Assembly: GCF_021917145.1 (NCBI RefSeq)
Contig: NC_061061.1
Coordinates: forward strand, 10,156,494-10,220,493
Length of the DNA stretch: 64,000 nt
Source of the DNA: Hypomesus transpacificus
Taxonomy: Eukaryota > Chordata > Actinopteri > Osmeriformes > Osmeridae
Direction: 5' to 3'
Made by a program: the position numbers and the translations under genes. Positions 1 to 11,384 of the stretch are shown here, piece after piece (position 1 is the first letter of the stretch; the number at the start of each line of letters is the position of its first letter). The notes beneath the pieces are model-generated. The model ran no database searches. It saw only the letters and a program-made list of their open reading frames with translations, and was not told where the DNA came from.

Positions 1-2604
1 GGTGAAATCTTCCCTGCATGAAGACACAAGACTTGTCCTTCACATTCCCGAACACCAGACATCCCTCATGACCGGGAACTGTGAAGACAGTAGATACATG
101 AACAGGACAGCCGCAGGATTTCTTTGGACATTTTGAGGAACACAGTCCAGTACTACTGTGTACTCGCAATAAGTTGCACCTTCCATGCATTTTTTGAGGT
201 AGAATCAAAATGAATGTCAGGGCTGCACTACCACATGGAACAGCAGGTACACAAAATCCTACAGTTTTCATGTGACTAGGATATGTACCTACAGTGCATC
301 ACAACAGTGAGGCAAATCCCAAGTCAATGATTGACACATCCATACATAAGGTTTTGTATGTTTTTTTTTGCAGTGGAAGAGATGGTACTGTACTGTGGTT
401 GGCTGCTCTGCTGTAGAATTCTGTTCAAGGATATGGAATTGAAAAATCATGTCACAACAGGCAAGAGGGGAGTAATTTCTGAGTATTATTTATTTGAACA
501 GCTCTCCATAACTAATGGAAGCATTACAACACTTTAACGAACTGGACAGGATTAGTCGTTCATGAAACGTTTGGCGATGTGATGAAGCGATTCATGCTTT
601 TTCATGGACAGTCTTGTCGGTGATAAAGCATTTGTCTAGACAGCACATTACCTGGACCATTGGTATTAACTGTTAGGGCCATTCTTGATGCATTACCATA
701 TATTACAGCTCTGTATGAGTAGATGGGAGTGAAAAAAGGTTAATTGTTTTTACAGAGTTTACAAACTGAATGAAGCATTGAGTATTCCAGTTATTAAAAT
801 ATGAATGTAAATATTTGAACAATCAACATGTTCGATTATATTATATATGTTTGGACTGCTTGTATTTACACATCTCATTTTTATTTTTGTACAAATGAAC
901 TAGTCAGCCTGTTATTCATTTTAACAGTGTACGTGAAACACTAATGCTATTGCCTAAGCTTAACTGACATAGATATGGTCAAAATAGAAATTGTGATTGG
1001 CAATTTATTTAGAAGCGGGCTATAGAAAACAATTAGGTTTTGTACTGGTGAAACCCCTATTTACTGAAACTCTAATAGGAAACACCTTTTGAAAGTGGCA
1101 AAGCGAGCAGTCCTAAACATGAGTTTGTCTAGATGATACTTTCTCTTTTGCACAGAACTTCCTGATTCCACAAACAATGGAGAGTAGCTGCAACCGAACA
1201 ACCGTCTGTGTTTACCTGAAATCACACAAGTTCTGTAAATAGATTTTTTCCACCAATGTTTTATTTATTAAGACAATACCAACCCTACTAATGCTTAACT
1301 GAACATCAATTAGTGTTTTAATGACAAACCTTAACTGGAGCCTTTCAACACTTGGCTCCAAACCAAGTCTGACAAGCTTAAATTAGCCAGAAAATAACGA
1401 GGGAAGATTGGGACATGAAGTGAATTAGAATGGAGAGTAATTTGAAAAATGTCAGCGTTCCAATCAAGACTGCCCCTCAAACATGTGAAAGAAAGCTTCT
1501 GGTGCATTCATGGAGTTTGTGTTGTTTTGAAAACAGAGCCAATTACAGTTAATTTCCATGTAAGTAAAAAGATTTTGGCAATGAAACACCAGCTATTGCT
1601 TGTATTCATTGACACACCCACACACTAAATTCTTTACCGTCATAATAATGCAAACACCATTAGGTTCATCTGATCACTTAATGAGTCATGATACATTTAC
1701 CTCTGCATCATGAATAATTGAATATGTCCAAGAGATCATGATAAGAAGTCTCTCTGGCAGATATTAGGGCCTATTTTTACTCAAGTCATAATCTTTTATT
1801 CATGTGCTGCAGTTATTCATTCTAGCTGGTTGTGATTTGTTACAAGCTGGGCACCACTTTGACAAACGCACAATAAAAAAATACACACACACACACACCC
1901 AAATGCATTCAACTGTCTCAGTTGTAAATAACATCTGAATAACAAACAACCAATACATTATTTTCCTTTTTTTTGTGTTAGAATTTTTGAGAGAAAATTA
2001 CAGCTTCGCTGCAAAGGCATGATTACGAACACCAGGCAGGTTCACCTGATGTTTGGTACAATCACTGCATATGATGATTGTGATGATGTCATGTTTGCGA
2101 AGAGGTGATGCCTATTATTTTTGTCAAAACGGTACGAGTTCACATTGCCCCAAAAATGTATTTTTTTTGTACTGAACAAGAGACAGTACAGTACAAACAA
2201 GAAGTACCCAGAGAGCACCCACCTTCACCAACCATTAATTTCTTGACTGGATCAATTGTCTTATTACTATTGACCAAGGAAAACTAACACCACACCCTTA
2301 ACACTCAAGCGACGTTGATCACTTTGAAACTTTGAAATAATTGATTAATCAACCATGTTTTACATATAACCCCCCCCCCCCAAACAACGGAAGAACCACA
2401 GAAAACTGAGTGTGATTGGAACGTCACTTCACCTGTGCTGACGGGGAAGTTGGGTATATCGGTGTAGTGGAAGGTCTGCTTGTTGGTGGCGCTGTCTGCC
2501 AGCAAGCCCAGGCCTGAGCCACACACCACAGCTATCTTGGCCTGTGTCTTGTCCGGCTTAGCAGCCACTCAGAAGTATGCTTGTAGTCGTCAAAAGAGCA
2601 GCAG
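1..2604 (-). CDS. pnp: Purine nucleoside phosphorylase, partial (exons 2 and 3), frameshifted
   Basis: PNP splits inosine and guanosine with phosphate into base and ribose-1-phosphate in cytosolic purine salvage. Two minus-strand exons are visible. Exon 2 is 2604..2433 (acceptor cccag, donor GTGAAG). It encodes a DDYKHTSEWLLSRTRHRP stretch, then KIAVVCGSGLGLLAD with the phosphate-binding GSGLG loop, ending DIPNFPVST. Exon 3 is 78..1 (acceptor cttcacag). It encodes VPGHEGCLVFGNVKDK and then CVFMQGRFH, and is cut by the window edge. The split Val codon between the exons matches the mammalian STV-PGH junction. Oddity: between HRP and KIAVV one base is missing (around 2540-2545), so the two halves of exon 2 lie in different frames and the upstream frame reaches TAG just after. 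Splice sites and exon 3 are intact. Exon 1 was not found. Fish carry several pnp paralogs and I cannot say which this is. Family identity is secure; functional status is not. Confidence 0.85.
79..2432. other. Intron 2 of pnp, no other gene seen
   Basis: AT-rich sequence between the two pnp exons. It contains a short CA run near 1883-1898 and a C tract near 2371-2382. Short open frames here are not supported by any recognisable protein. Confidence 0.6.
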
Positions 2605-4173
2605 CTGGGAAAGGGGGGAGATGGCATTATTAAAATGATCCTGTGTTTGACAGCCAGTTAAAGAGAGACAGCGACGGTAAAGAGAGGAGTTTTTGTAAAC
2701 ACCATGTTGAGATTCACAGAAGAATGGTCAGTACTGAAACTGGAAACGTAACCATTACACTTTTCAGGGCCATTTGGTCATGTTATTTGGGTGATTCTTT
2801 TTCTCTGACTTGTCTCAAAGACATTTGTCTTTGGTGTAAACGTTGTTGTTTTGTGGATAAGCTTATCCACATTATCGTTGTCTCTAGTGTGAAACAAGGT
2901 CTGCAGTGTGATAAACTACAGAGGATCATGCAATCAGTAACAAACAGTGAGACTGTTATTCTGTACTCTGTGGTTGAGTTTTTATTTTTGCCAACGCATT
3001 AACATTCAAATCTACTGTACCTAATGATGTAATGGATAGACTTATGTTGATCTTGATTTAAGTATATTATTGCCTGTTTTATTTATCCATCAAATAATCC
3101 AGGAACAGCCCTGAAACCATAAACCATAAATTGGTGGTGAGGTGATAAAAAAAATGTTTTAAGCATGGCAGGAATACTGATCCGATCTCACTGCTCCTTT
3201 AAAATTAGGTGACTGACCTGAGGAAATGCATGAAAGTAATTGTTCCACATATTGTAAATCCCGTGAGTGGTATTTTCGCATATCCTGTTTCCAATTCAAA
3301 TCCAATTTGGGCTTAGCTGTATTCATGATGTGCACTTATGTGACCTGACTTGTAAATTATCAAAAGTCAGGCGACCACAGAAGGTTTAAGTGGCATTAGA
3401 TGCCCATTGATTTATACAATTACATTGGAATTAGCTAGACTTCAGTCATTAACAGTATAAGTGTGTAGTTTTATTAGAAATTCACATTTGTTTGGGTTTC
3501 AATAGCTACAAAAATATATATGTATGGATGAGCAAATCGATTTATCATCAAGATTGGGCTGGTGTCATAAGGAAAGATATAAGTGAGTGAAGAAGTGTCA
3601 AAAGATGCTGATGAAAATAACATTTACCAGGAATTTCCTTTAGTATGCATGGTCCAAAGAAAGGTCTGGCAGGTGCAGTCTCAGGGTAAAGTGTGTGGCA
3701 ATCAAAGGTGCAGACTATAGGCAGAGACAGCTCTAGAGAGATACTGACGCTGCTCTCTGGGGGTGGCCCCTTTTCATTGGCTGAGTAAGAGGTGGGTGAT
3801 GGGAGCTCCACTATATTCTGCGTAGTTCTCTGTCAAGTCACATGGAATTGTCTGTTGCCTCGTGGGAAGCAAAGGTTCAATGTGACAAGTGTCAATTATT
3901 TATGCCCACTGTTGCAATTCAAAGCCATCATAAACCGAGTGAACTTTCCAAGGCATTCCAATATTTTGCTGTCTTTGATGTGCTGGGTTGTTTCACTAAT
4001 TTGTTTGTAACTACTGTTAGGGTTGGTCAACAGGCCTAGCAGCAGGTGGCCAAAGGTGTGTTGGTGGGAAAATCTCCACAGACATATCCAGTCTCTATCA
4101 CCATGTGCCATCTGGCTCTGCTGTCTATCGCCTATGACCTGTCCTTTACTGTGGCTTTCACAGTCTTCACAGT

Positions 4174-4214
4174 CACACACACACGCACACACACTAACAC
4201 ACACACACACACAC

Positions 4215-4246
<32 letters not shown>
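4174..4246. repeat. (CA)n microsatellite
   Basis: An almost uninterrupted CA dinucleotide run with a few CG and CT interruptions. Its translation creates spurious Thr-His and Val-Cys open frames on both strands. Confidence 0.95.
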
Positions 4247-4400
4247 TGGCTCTGTCCAGTCAGACCCAGAACAAATTGTGTAGCTCAACATGATACCATT
4301 TATTTGACTAGTAAAAAATCCATGTTCAAGGCAAAACCTATCAATGATTAACGTGAAACTGTGAGCTACAGTGTACTGATAGTTCGTCTGCAAATTGTAA

Positions 4401-4470
4401 GGGTGTAGCTCAGCGGTTAGAGCATTACAGTAAAAGGGTTCAAATGCCCCCCTGCATGTGCATTTGCCTT
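4401..4470 (+). repeat. tRNA-like head, probable SINE fragment
   Basis: GGGTGTAGCTCAGCGGTTAG resembles a tRNA 5' end with an A box, and GGGTTCAAATGCCC resembles a B box. No cloverleaf can be completed and no CCA-end stem is seen. This therefore looks like a degenerate tRNA-derived SINE head, not a tRNA gene. Confidence 0.5.
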
Positions 4471-4853
4471 TTCATTGTAAAGTTAACAGAAAAACTGAAA
4501 ACATGTATTGTAATATAATGCTTGCTACACATTTGTTTATCACAACTGATCTGCACATAAAAAACATTGTAAATACCCTACCACGTGGTAAAAAATAATA
4601 ATAATTTGGCTTACTGTAAGTCCCTTTAGATATTTAGTATTCTGGCTAGCTGTGATTTTGCTCCTCTCCAGCTAATTCAGTATCTCGGACTGCTAAATTA
4701 AGATTGGGTAATCGATGACACCAGTACAATAGCTGGGTAAGATGCTACAAAATGCTCACTATTAATTTAATTTTACATCATACTAAATGACCCTCCATAG
4801 ACATAAGTCATTTGCTAACCATGCTAGGACAATCTTGATGAGAGGGATTCCAA

Positions 4854-4878
4854 TAAACCATTCCGATGGAATGGTTTA
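4854..4878. repeat. Perfect short inverted repeat
   Basis: Two perfect 11-base arms, TAAACCATTCC and GGAATGGTTTA, flank a GAT spacer. It lies in gene-free DNA and its function is unknown. Confidence 0.85.
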
Positions 4879-5265
4879 AACATGACGCAGTGTCTCTCCA
4901 CCAGGCTAGATAGCTTGCCACACTAGTGAGACTTACAGTAACGCCCACCAATGACATCAGGATTGGATGCTTTATTTGAAGTTTGGAGAAATTAGATATG
5001 ATTTGTGAATGCCTGGAAGTTTAAATCACCGCCACAACTCTAACTCTACTCATACACAAAACATTTACAACCAGTATACATTTTCTACACCTTTACACTT
5101 TTCACAAACCATAAATTGCAGCATTAAATAAATTATAATAAAATTATAATGTGTATTGGTGCTTTGTATTTTGGTGGAGGTTGACAGTCTGTAGTTCAGT
5201 GCCAGATGTGACCTAGGCAGGGGCATCCAGGTAGCTGATTATCCTGATTAAAACCAAACAGATGC

Positions 5266-5296
<31 letters not shown>

Positions 5297-5349
5297 CAGA
5301 GACAGAGAGAGAGACAGAGAGAGAGATAGAGAGAGAGACAGAGACAGAG

Positions 5350-5446
<97 letters not shown>
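5266..5446. repeat. (GT)n followed by (GA)n microsatellite
   Basis: A GT run passes into GAGA and GACAGA arrays and then a long pure GA run. Purines are all on one strand for about 160 bases. Confidence 0.95.
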
Positions 5447-5447
<1 letters not shown>

Positions 5448-6430
5448 CTCTCGTCACTGTAGTCTCAAGGACAATTACATTTTCACAATCTGTTCCCACA
5501 ACACTTCTCTCCACCTCACTCAAACACACATTTATTGACTTGCTTTTTCTGCTGTTGTGGATTGGTGAACAGGGAACAGGGAAACTCCTAAAGAAAAGAC
5601 AAAGACAGTAACACACGTCTCACATGTCTTGTACGTGACTCAGACGATAAAGAAATACGTGAATAAGACTGCATAACAAGGTTCTTAAGCTACGTCATGT
5701 GGTCACTTGATAGCAAGTGAACCTTGAAAGTTGTTCATAAACATAAGCTGGCTGCTCCCTTTAACACACTTAGATTGCCAAAATAGAGGAATTGTGTCAT
5801 ACGAATCTCAGTAATTTAGTGCAATTTAGTCACCAATATAAGTTACTCTTAATCAACTGCTTGTATCAGCTAGGTCATCCAGAGGGGTTGTAAAAAGACA
5901 ATGAATATGGGATAACAGGTGTGATTCCTAATGGCTCTATCTCTGGAACGGTGAGGACATACCGTTACACAAGACCTGTTTGATCAGAACACGTTCTCTC
6001 GCCAGTCTAAGTAAATAATACATTTTTGCTGGATGCCAAACATCTGGATGAATCATAGAGTAACCGAGGAGGCATTTATTTACCAAGACAGGGTCATTCC
6101 ACTGACTGCAAAATACACGTAGACATAAAACATACACACACTGTTATCAGTACGCCCTGGATGACATTTCCCAATAGCAAATAGTGGGAAATAGTCTAAC
6201 AAAATAATCTTACATAACCTTTAAAGTGCATGTCTTGCATTGATTTAAAGCACAGACTTTTGAATTGTGTATGTTTTATATTTGGCTTTAGCACTATTAC
6301 AACTCAATATTAGAAACTACTCAACCTAAACTCAATTAGGACATAATGGAAAAACACAAAGGTACTGTACAAGAAAGCTGGTATTCCGGGCACTAACTTC
6401 ACAGACTTCTATTAGGACAAAACAGTGTGC

Positions 6431-6797
6431 AACTGGGGATGTTAGTGGGGTTAGGGTTAGGGGATGTTAGTGGGGGTGCAACTGGGGATGTTAGTGGGGT
6501 TAGGGTTAGGGGATGTTAGTGGGGTTAGGGTTAGGGGATGTTAGTGGGGTTAGGGTTAGGGGATGTTAGTGGGGTTAGGGTTAGGGGATGTTAGTGGGGT
6601 TAGGGTTAGGGGATGTTAGTGGGGTTAGGGTTAGGGGATGTTAGTGGGGTTAGGGTTAGGGGATGTTAGTGGGGTTAGGGTTAGGGGATGTTAGTGGGGT
6701 TAGGGTTAGGGGATGTTAGTGGGGTTAGGGGATGTTAGTGGGGTTAGGGTTAGGGGATGTTAGTGGGGTTAGGGTTAGGGGATGTTAGTGGGGGTGC
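6431..6797. repeat. 25-bp minisatellite containing TTAGGG repeats
   Basis: About 14 copies of a 25-base unit that reads ATGTTAGTGGGG, then TTAGGGTTAGGGG. Each full unit carries two tandem copies of the vertebrate telomere motif. One unit near 6729 is 19 bases, short by exactly one TTAGGG. An early unit near 6471 is followed by GGGGTGCAACTGGGG, and a similar GGGGTGCCAG closes the array. Copies are almost identical, which suggests recent expansion or homogenisation. Confidence 0.95.
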
Positions 6798-9723
6798 CAG
6801 AATGACACCAAGACAGCCTATGGTGGGGATTTGGGCGAGAAGGCAGGGGGGGGGGGGTCAGGGAACTCTTCCAAAGGCATCATTTAGTCCACCCCCCCAC
6901 CCCCCTCCAATTAGCCTTCATTACCCATGGGGGGAGGTAGGGGCATGCATTTCAAATGATGCGCCCGATGTCTTCCCAGCCACCTCTGGGGGTCGGTGAC
7001 TGATGTTTGGAGCCAAAGGTCTTCTCCCTCCTCCTGTGGAGGACAAGGACTGGGTAAAATAGCCCTGAGCGCCATCACACCATTCTGAGGACATGTTTAC
7101 ACAGTTTATAGTGGCCTCAACACTTTTTTTAATTAATTTCTTGCCTAAATTGACAGATTTAAGATAAATCAAAGAGGTAAACTTATTTGTACTTAGTAGT
7201 TATTTGTACTGTCATGGAATATTGAATGTCTGCAGAACTCTGGGCCCCAGGTTTTAGGAACGTGTCTCAGGCTTTCATAATCAGATAGAACTTCCAGTGA
7301 CTCGTTATCTTATCCTGTCTTCTGTTTTATGGTTTTAGTAGAACCATGGGCATCCATTTCTTAGGATAAAAAAGCCTTTGTAGATGACCATTTTGCTTCG
7401 TGTACTTTGTACTGCAAAATGTACATTTTGACTCAACATTCTAAACCTCCCATTGTAAACCTCAGGTCAACTAACAACTTTTGGAAATGATCTACGCTTT
7501 AGACTTCCAGCAGAAATAATGGCAATTTTTAAGTATTTTATGGTGAACAGTTTTTTTTACTGCATGATTTATCTCCATCAGCGATATAGATATGAGAAAA
7601 AATCAACGTGGAGAGGTAAATAATTGTGTCGACAGTAGGTACACAGTGCTCACAGTGTCAGGTGCTCAGAATGATTATTTGCCGTCTCACCTAAATATGG
7701 TGGCACTCAAGGCCCATTGGCTTGATTTTTTTTTACCCTTTTACTTCACCATGGTAACATCTAAACAGTGGAAAAGTGCTCTGTTTAACTAATTAGACGA
7801 AGTCCTATTGATTCTCAGCAGCACGACATGGCACAGCAACCATAATTACTCAGTTGACCTATACTTTTATGGAAAGGTCAAAGGTTAACGATGCGTTAAA
7901 AAGTGGACAACCCAGTGAAGCCTCCATACACTAAATGAAAGGCCATACCTGTCGCCAAGAGGGGTGGCTTGTCAAGGACTCAGCTGTGGAAAATGTCAAT
8001 GGTCGACTACTTCTACCAACTAATGACATAGGTAAACACAGTGGCAGTTTTGTCACATGTCCCAGAGATCGATATGTAATCATGATTGCAAAAGCACGAA
8101 TGGCCCCCCAGTAGTACACATGTAGCCCACTGTACGATCAACTGATGAGGGAAATCTTGTTGACTTAAACAGCCTTACCATGTGTATCTTACAGAAGACG
8201 AAACATTATTCAGAATGAGTTTCAAAGGTTGCAGATTTGTAATTTTTTTGCAGTTGTTTAATGTCATAGTAAGAATGACTTTTTGTCATATAATTTACCT
8301 ATAAGGAAATGGAAAGGTGCCATTGCTTAGTATGAGGAGCAAATAGAATGGAGCAGCCGGTACATCTTTCATTTAATTGTATTTGTTTTATTGAACCTGT
8401 ATTTATTTTTTCAGGCAAAATCAATTCATAACATTTTATTTCAGTACTGTCTTGAATACAAAACAATGTAAAACAAAGAGTATGTAGGAAACAATACAAA
8501 TAAAGGCGTCAACAATAGGATTTCAACATTTGTTTTCCTTCCTAAAATGGATAGGATACTCATTACTGGAGGATGGATTGAGAGGATGTATACATAGAAA
8601 TTATTGTAAATAGAAAAAGTAATTGTTGTTTCAACGTTGTTTGTTTGTGACCAGCTAGCCATGACATTTTGTAAACATTGCCATAGACAGTTACCATGCT
8701 ACTGTAGAACATCAAAGAGCCTGAGTGCAAAGCTATGGCTCTCATTCACTTTTGATGAACACAGCCTAAGAATCTTTGCCCTGATGAAAGAATCTTTGCC
8801 CATGACCCCAAAGAAAGATCCCAGAGAACCTTTTACAACCTTTGGATGGCCTACGGTGTCACCTGTTCAAATGATGTGAAACCACCCAATCAACACAAGC
8901 TGATTAGATGGCAGAAGGCAATTAACCTGGGCCACTTACGCACAGGGAAGAAATGTGCTCTGATGTCACTTATATGATTGGTAACACGAAGATGGGGCTC
9001 AGCTTGAAGAGTGAAATACACAAAGAGGAAGCTTGAAGTACCCATTAGAGAGTGAACTCAAAGTTAAGTGGGCCATTTGACTCATCCAAAGCTTTCCAAG
9101 CCAGCCCTGTAACTAGCCATTCAGTATAAACTTGTGTAAAATGTACAACTTAACAATTAGTCATTAGTAGTTTTGAACTCTATTTCAATTTCATTTCCAA
9201 ATCTAAAGCAGCCTTCACTCTACAAAATGTTAGTAAGATATTTATTGTTCTTTGGAATCAAATAGGTCCTTGATTAAAAGGTCTGCCATGGCATGTCACT
9301 TTGCTCTTGTTAGCAGATTTCTTGGTTTCAAAGAGGCACATCCGGTGTATGGGGGACTGGATTAAATCATTCTCCGTCCTGTAGGATAACACAGGCATGA
9401 AGCACATGTTACATCATTTTGAACAAACTTGTCCAAGTAAATTGCTCCTTTACAACTGTCCATTTCATTCCAGGTCAGGTCATTTATTATCCCTAGGAAC
9501 CAATGAGTTCAAAGATGGATGACTGAAACTTAACATTTGTTGTGTCCTGTGGATGACAGCTTAAGTATATTGGCAGTATATAGGCAATATGTACTATACA
9601 GTGTTGCAGTTAGGAAGGGTGTCTACTATTTCTCACTTCTTAGTAAAGCATGTTATTCTGGTGCAGAGTTCAGAAGCTAATTGTCCAAGCCGATTTGTTC
9701 TGGTGGAGGCAGGTATATATGTA

Positions 9724-11384
9724 CAGTGCCCTCCAAAAGTATTGGAACAGTGAGGCGAATTCCTTTATTTTTGCTGTAGACTGAAAACATTTGGGCTTGA
9801 CATCAAACGATGAATGTGAAACCAGAGATCAACGTTTCAGCTTTTATTTCCAGGTATTTACATCAGGATCTGATGCACAAATTAGAAAATATCACCTTTT
9901 TGTTCGAACCCACCCATTTGTCACGTGAGCAAAAGTATTGGAACATATGACTGACAGGTGTGTTTTGTTGCCCAGGTGTGTCCTATTACATACATTATTC
10001 AATCAATAAATACCACTGAATGTCTACACTCAGGTTCAGATTGGGTAAGATAGGTTTTGTCTATGCAGACTGTATTCAGAGGTGAAAACAACATGAAAAC
10101 CGGAGCGCTGTCTTTGGGTGAAAAACAAGCAATTGTGAGTCTTAGAGAAGATGGAAAATCAATCAGAGCCATTGCAGAAACATTGGCCATAGCCAGTACA
10201 ACCATTTGGAATGTCCTGAAGAAGAAGAAAACTACTGGTGTACTAAGTAACAGACGTCGAACAGGTAGATCAAGGAAAACATCAGCAGTTGATGACAGAA
10301 ACATTGTGAGAGCTGTAAAGAAAGACCCTAAAACAACTGTTAGTGAGATCAGCAACAACCTCCAGATGGCAGGAGTGAAGGTATCACTATCTACTGTTCG
10401 CAGAAGACTTCATGAACAAAAGTACAAGGGCTACACCAGAAGATGCAAACCACTCATTAGCAAGAAGAATAGGAAGGCCAGGCTGGAATTTGCCAAAAAG
10501 TACAGAGATGAACCTCAAAAATTCTGGGACAAAGTTTTATGGACTGATGAGACAAAGATTAACTTTTACCAAAGTGATGGAAAGGCTAAAGTTTGGAGAA
10601 AGAAAGGAACTGCTCATGATCCCAAACACACAAGCTCATCTGTGAAACACGGTGGAGGTAATGTCATGGCTTGGGCTTGCATGGCTTCTTCTAGGACGGG
10701 CTCATTAATCTTCATTGAGGATGTAACACATGATGGCAGCAGCAAAACGAACTCGGAAGTCTACAGAAACATTTTGTCTGCCAATTTAAGGAAAGACGCA
10801 ACCAAACTGATTGGCAGAGCCTTCATCATGCAGCAAGATAACGACCCAAAACACACTGCCAAAACAACAAAGGAGTTCATCAGGGGCAAGAAATGGAAGG
10901 TATTAGACTGGCCAAGTCAATCTCCAGACTTAAACCCTATAGAGCATGCATTTTACCTGCTTAAGAGGAGACTGAAGGGAGGAACCCCACAAAACCAACA
11001 ACAACTGAAAGAGGCTGCAGTGAAAGCCTGGGAAAGCATCAAAAAGGAAGAATGCAAAAGTTTGGTGACGTCAATGGGTCACAGACTTGCTGCAGTTATT
11101 GAAAGCAAAGGATTTGCAACTAAATATTAAGTCTTATTCACTTAAATATGTTTTAAGTATATCTGTTCCAATACTTTTGATCACATGACAAATGGGTGGA
11201 TTCAAACAAAATGTGATATTTTCTTAGTTGTGCATCAGATCCTGATGTAAATACCTGGAAATAAAAGCTGAAACGTTGATCTCTGGTCTCACGTTCATTA
11301 TTTGATGTCAAGCCCAAATGTTTTCAGTCTACAGCAAAAATAAAGGAATTCGCCTCACTGTTCCAATACTTTTGGAGGGCACTG
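9724..11384 (+). mobile_element. Tc1-like DNA transposon, full length, 1661 bp
   Basis: The element is bounded by TA dinucleotides (9722-9723 and 11385-11386), the usual Tc1/mariner target duplication. Inverted terminal repeats of about 220 bp run 9724-9945 and 11164-11384. Both begin CAGTGCCCTCCAAAAGTATT and match with only about a dozen differences by eye. The motif AAAGTATTGGAAC recurs at the outer and inner end of each repeat, which is the IR/DR arrangement with two transposase sites per end. A single uninterrupted transposase gene lies between them. Structure, ends and coding region are all complete. Confidence 0.95.
10093..11130 (+). CDS. Tc1-like transposase, intact DD34E
   Basis: This is a cut-and-paste transposase acting in the nucleus on the surrounding inverted repeats. 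From the ATG at 10093 it is 345 residues, the usual Tc1 family size. An in-frame ATG ten codons upstream (10063) would give 355. The N-terminal half has paired helix-turn-helix segments (SLREDGKSIRAIAETLAIA near residues 15-35, then VSEISNNLQMAGVKVSLSTV) joined by a basic GRSRK-type hook. The catalytic triad is seen as WTDET, then QQDNDPKHTA, then DLNPIEH. There are 34 residues between the second Asp and the Glu, so it is DD34E. No stop or frameshift is present. The sequence after the catalytic Glu, AFYLLKRRL, differs from the common LWKDLK form. Activity cannot be judged from sequence. Confidence 0.95.
   Translation: MKTGALSLGEKQAIVSLREDGKSIRAIAETLAIASTTIWNVLKKKKTTGVLSNRRRTGRSRKTSAVDDRNIVRAVKKDPKTTVSEISNNLQMAGVKVSLSTVRRRLHEQKYKGYTRRCKPLISKKNRKARLEFAKKYRDEPQKFWDKVLWTDETKINFYQSDGKAKVWRKKGTAHDPKHTSSSVKHGGGNVMAWACMASSRTGSLIFIEDVTHDGSSKTNSEVYRNILSANLRKDATKLIGRAFIMQQDNDPKHTAKTTKEFIRGKKWKVLDWPSQSPDLNPIEHAFYLLKRRLKGGTPQNQQQLKEAAVKAWESIKKEECKSLVTSMGHRLAAVIESKGFATKY

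Larger units (their letters stand above)
2605..9723. other. Gene-poor stretch upstream of pnp
   Basis: No exon of a recognisable protein is seen. Open frames of 60-165 residues here are mostly translated microsatellite or minisatellite. The undetected first exon and promoter of pnp should lie in this stretch, since pnp is transcribed leftward. The repeats are annotated separately. Confidence 0.5.

Noticed and set aside
3548..3811. 87-residue minus-strand frame as a possible pnp exon 1
   Set aside because: No resemblance to the PNP N terminus, and no donor in the right phase to join 2604.
3896..4393. A 165-residue open frame across the CA microsatellite, plus plus-strand partners
   Set aside because: The translation is mostly Val-Cys or Thr-His from the dinucleotide repeat, and the flanks match no protein I recognise.
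4401..4470. Functional tRNA gene
   Set aside because: Only A- and B-box-like pieces exist; acceptor and anticodon stems do not form.
5248..5616. 122-residue Ser-Leu-rich frame
   Set aside because: A translated GA microsatellite.
6757..7172. Open frames at the end of the minisatellite
   Set aside because: They begin in repeat units or low-complexity G/C tracts and show no homology or splice context.
9999..10358. 119-residue minus-strand frame inside the transposon
   Set aside because: Antisense shadow of the transposase gene.
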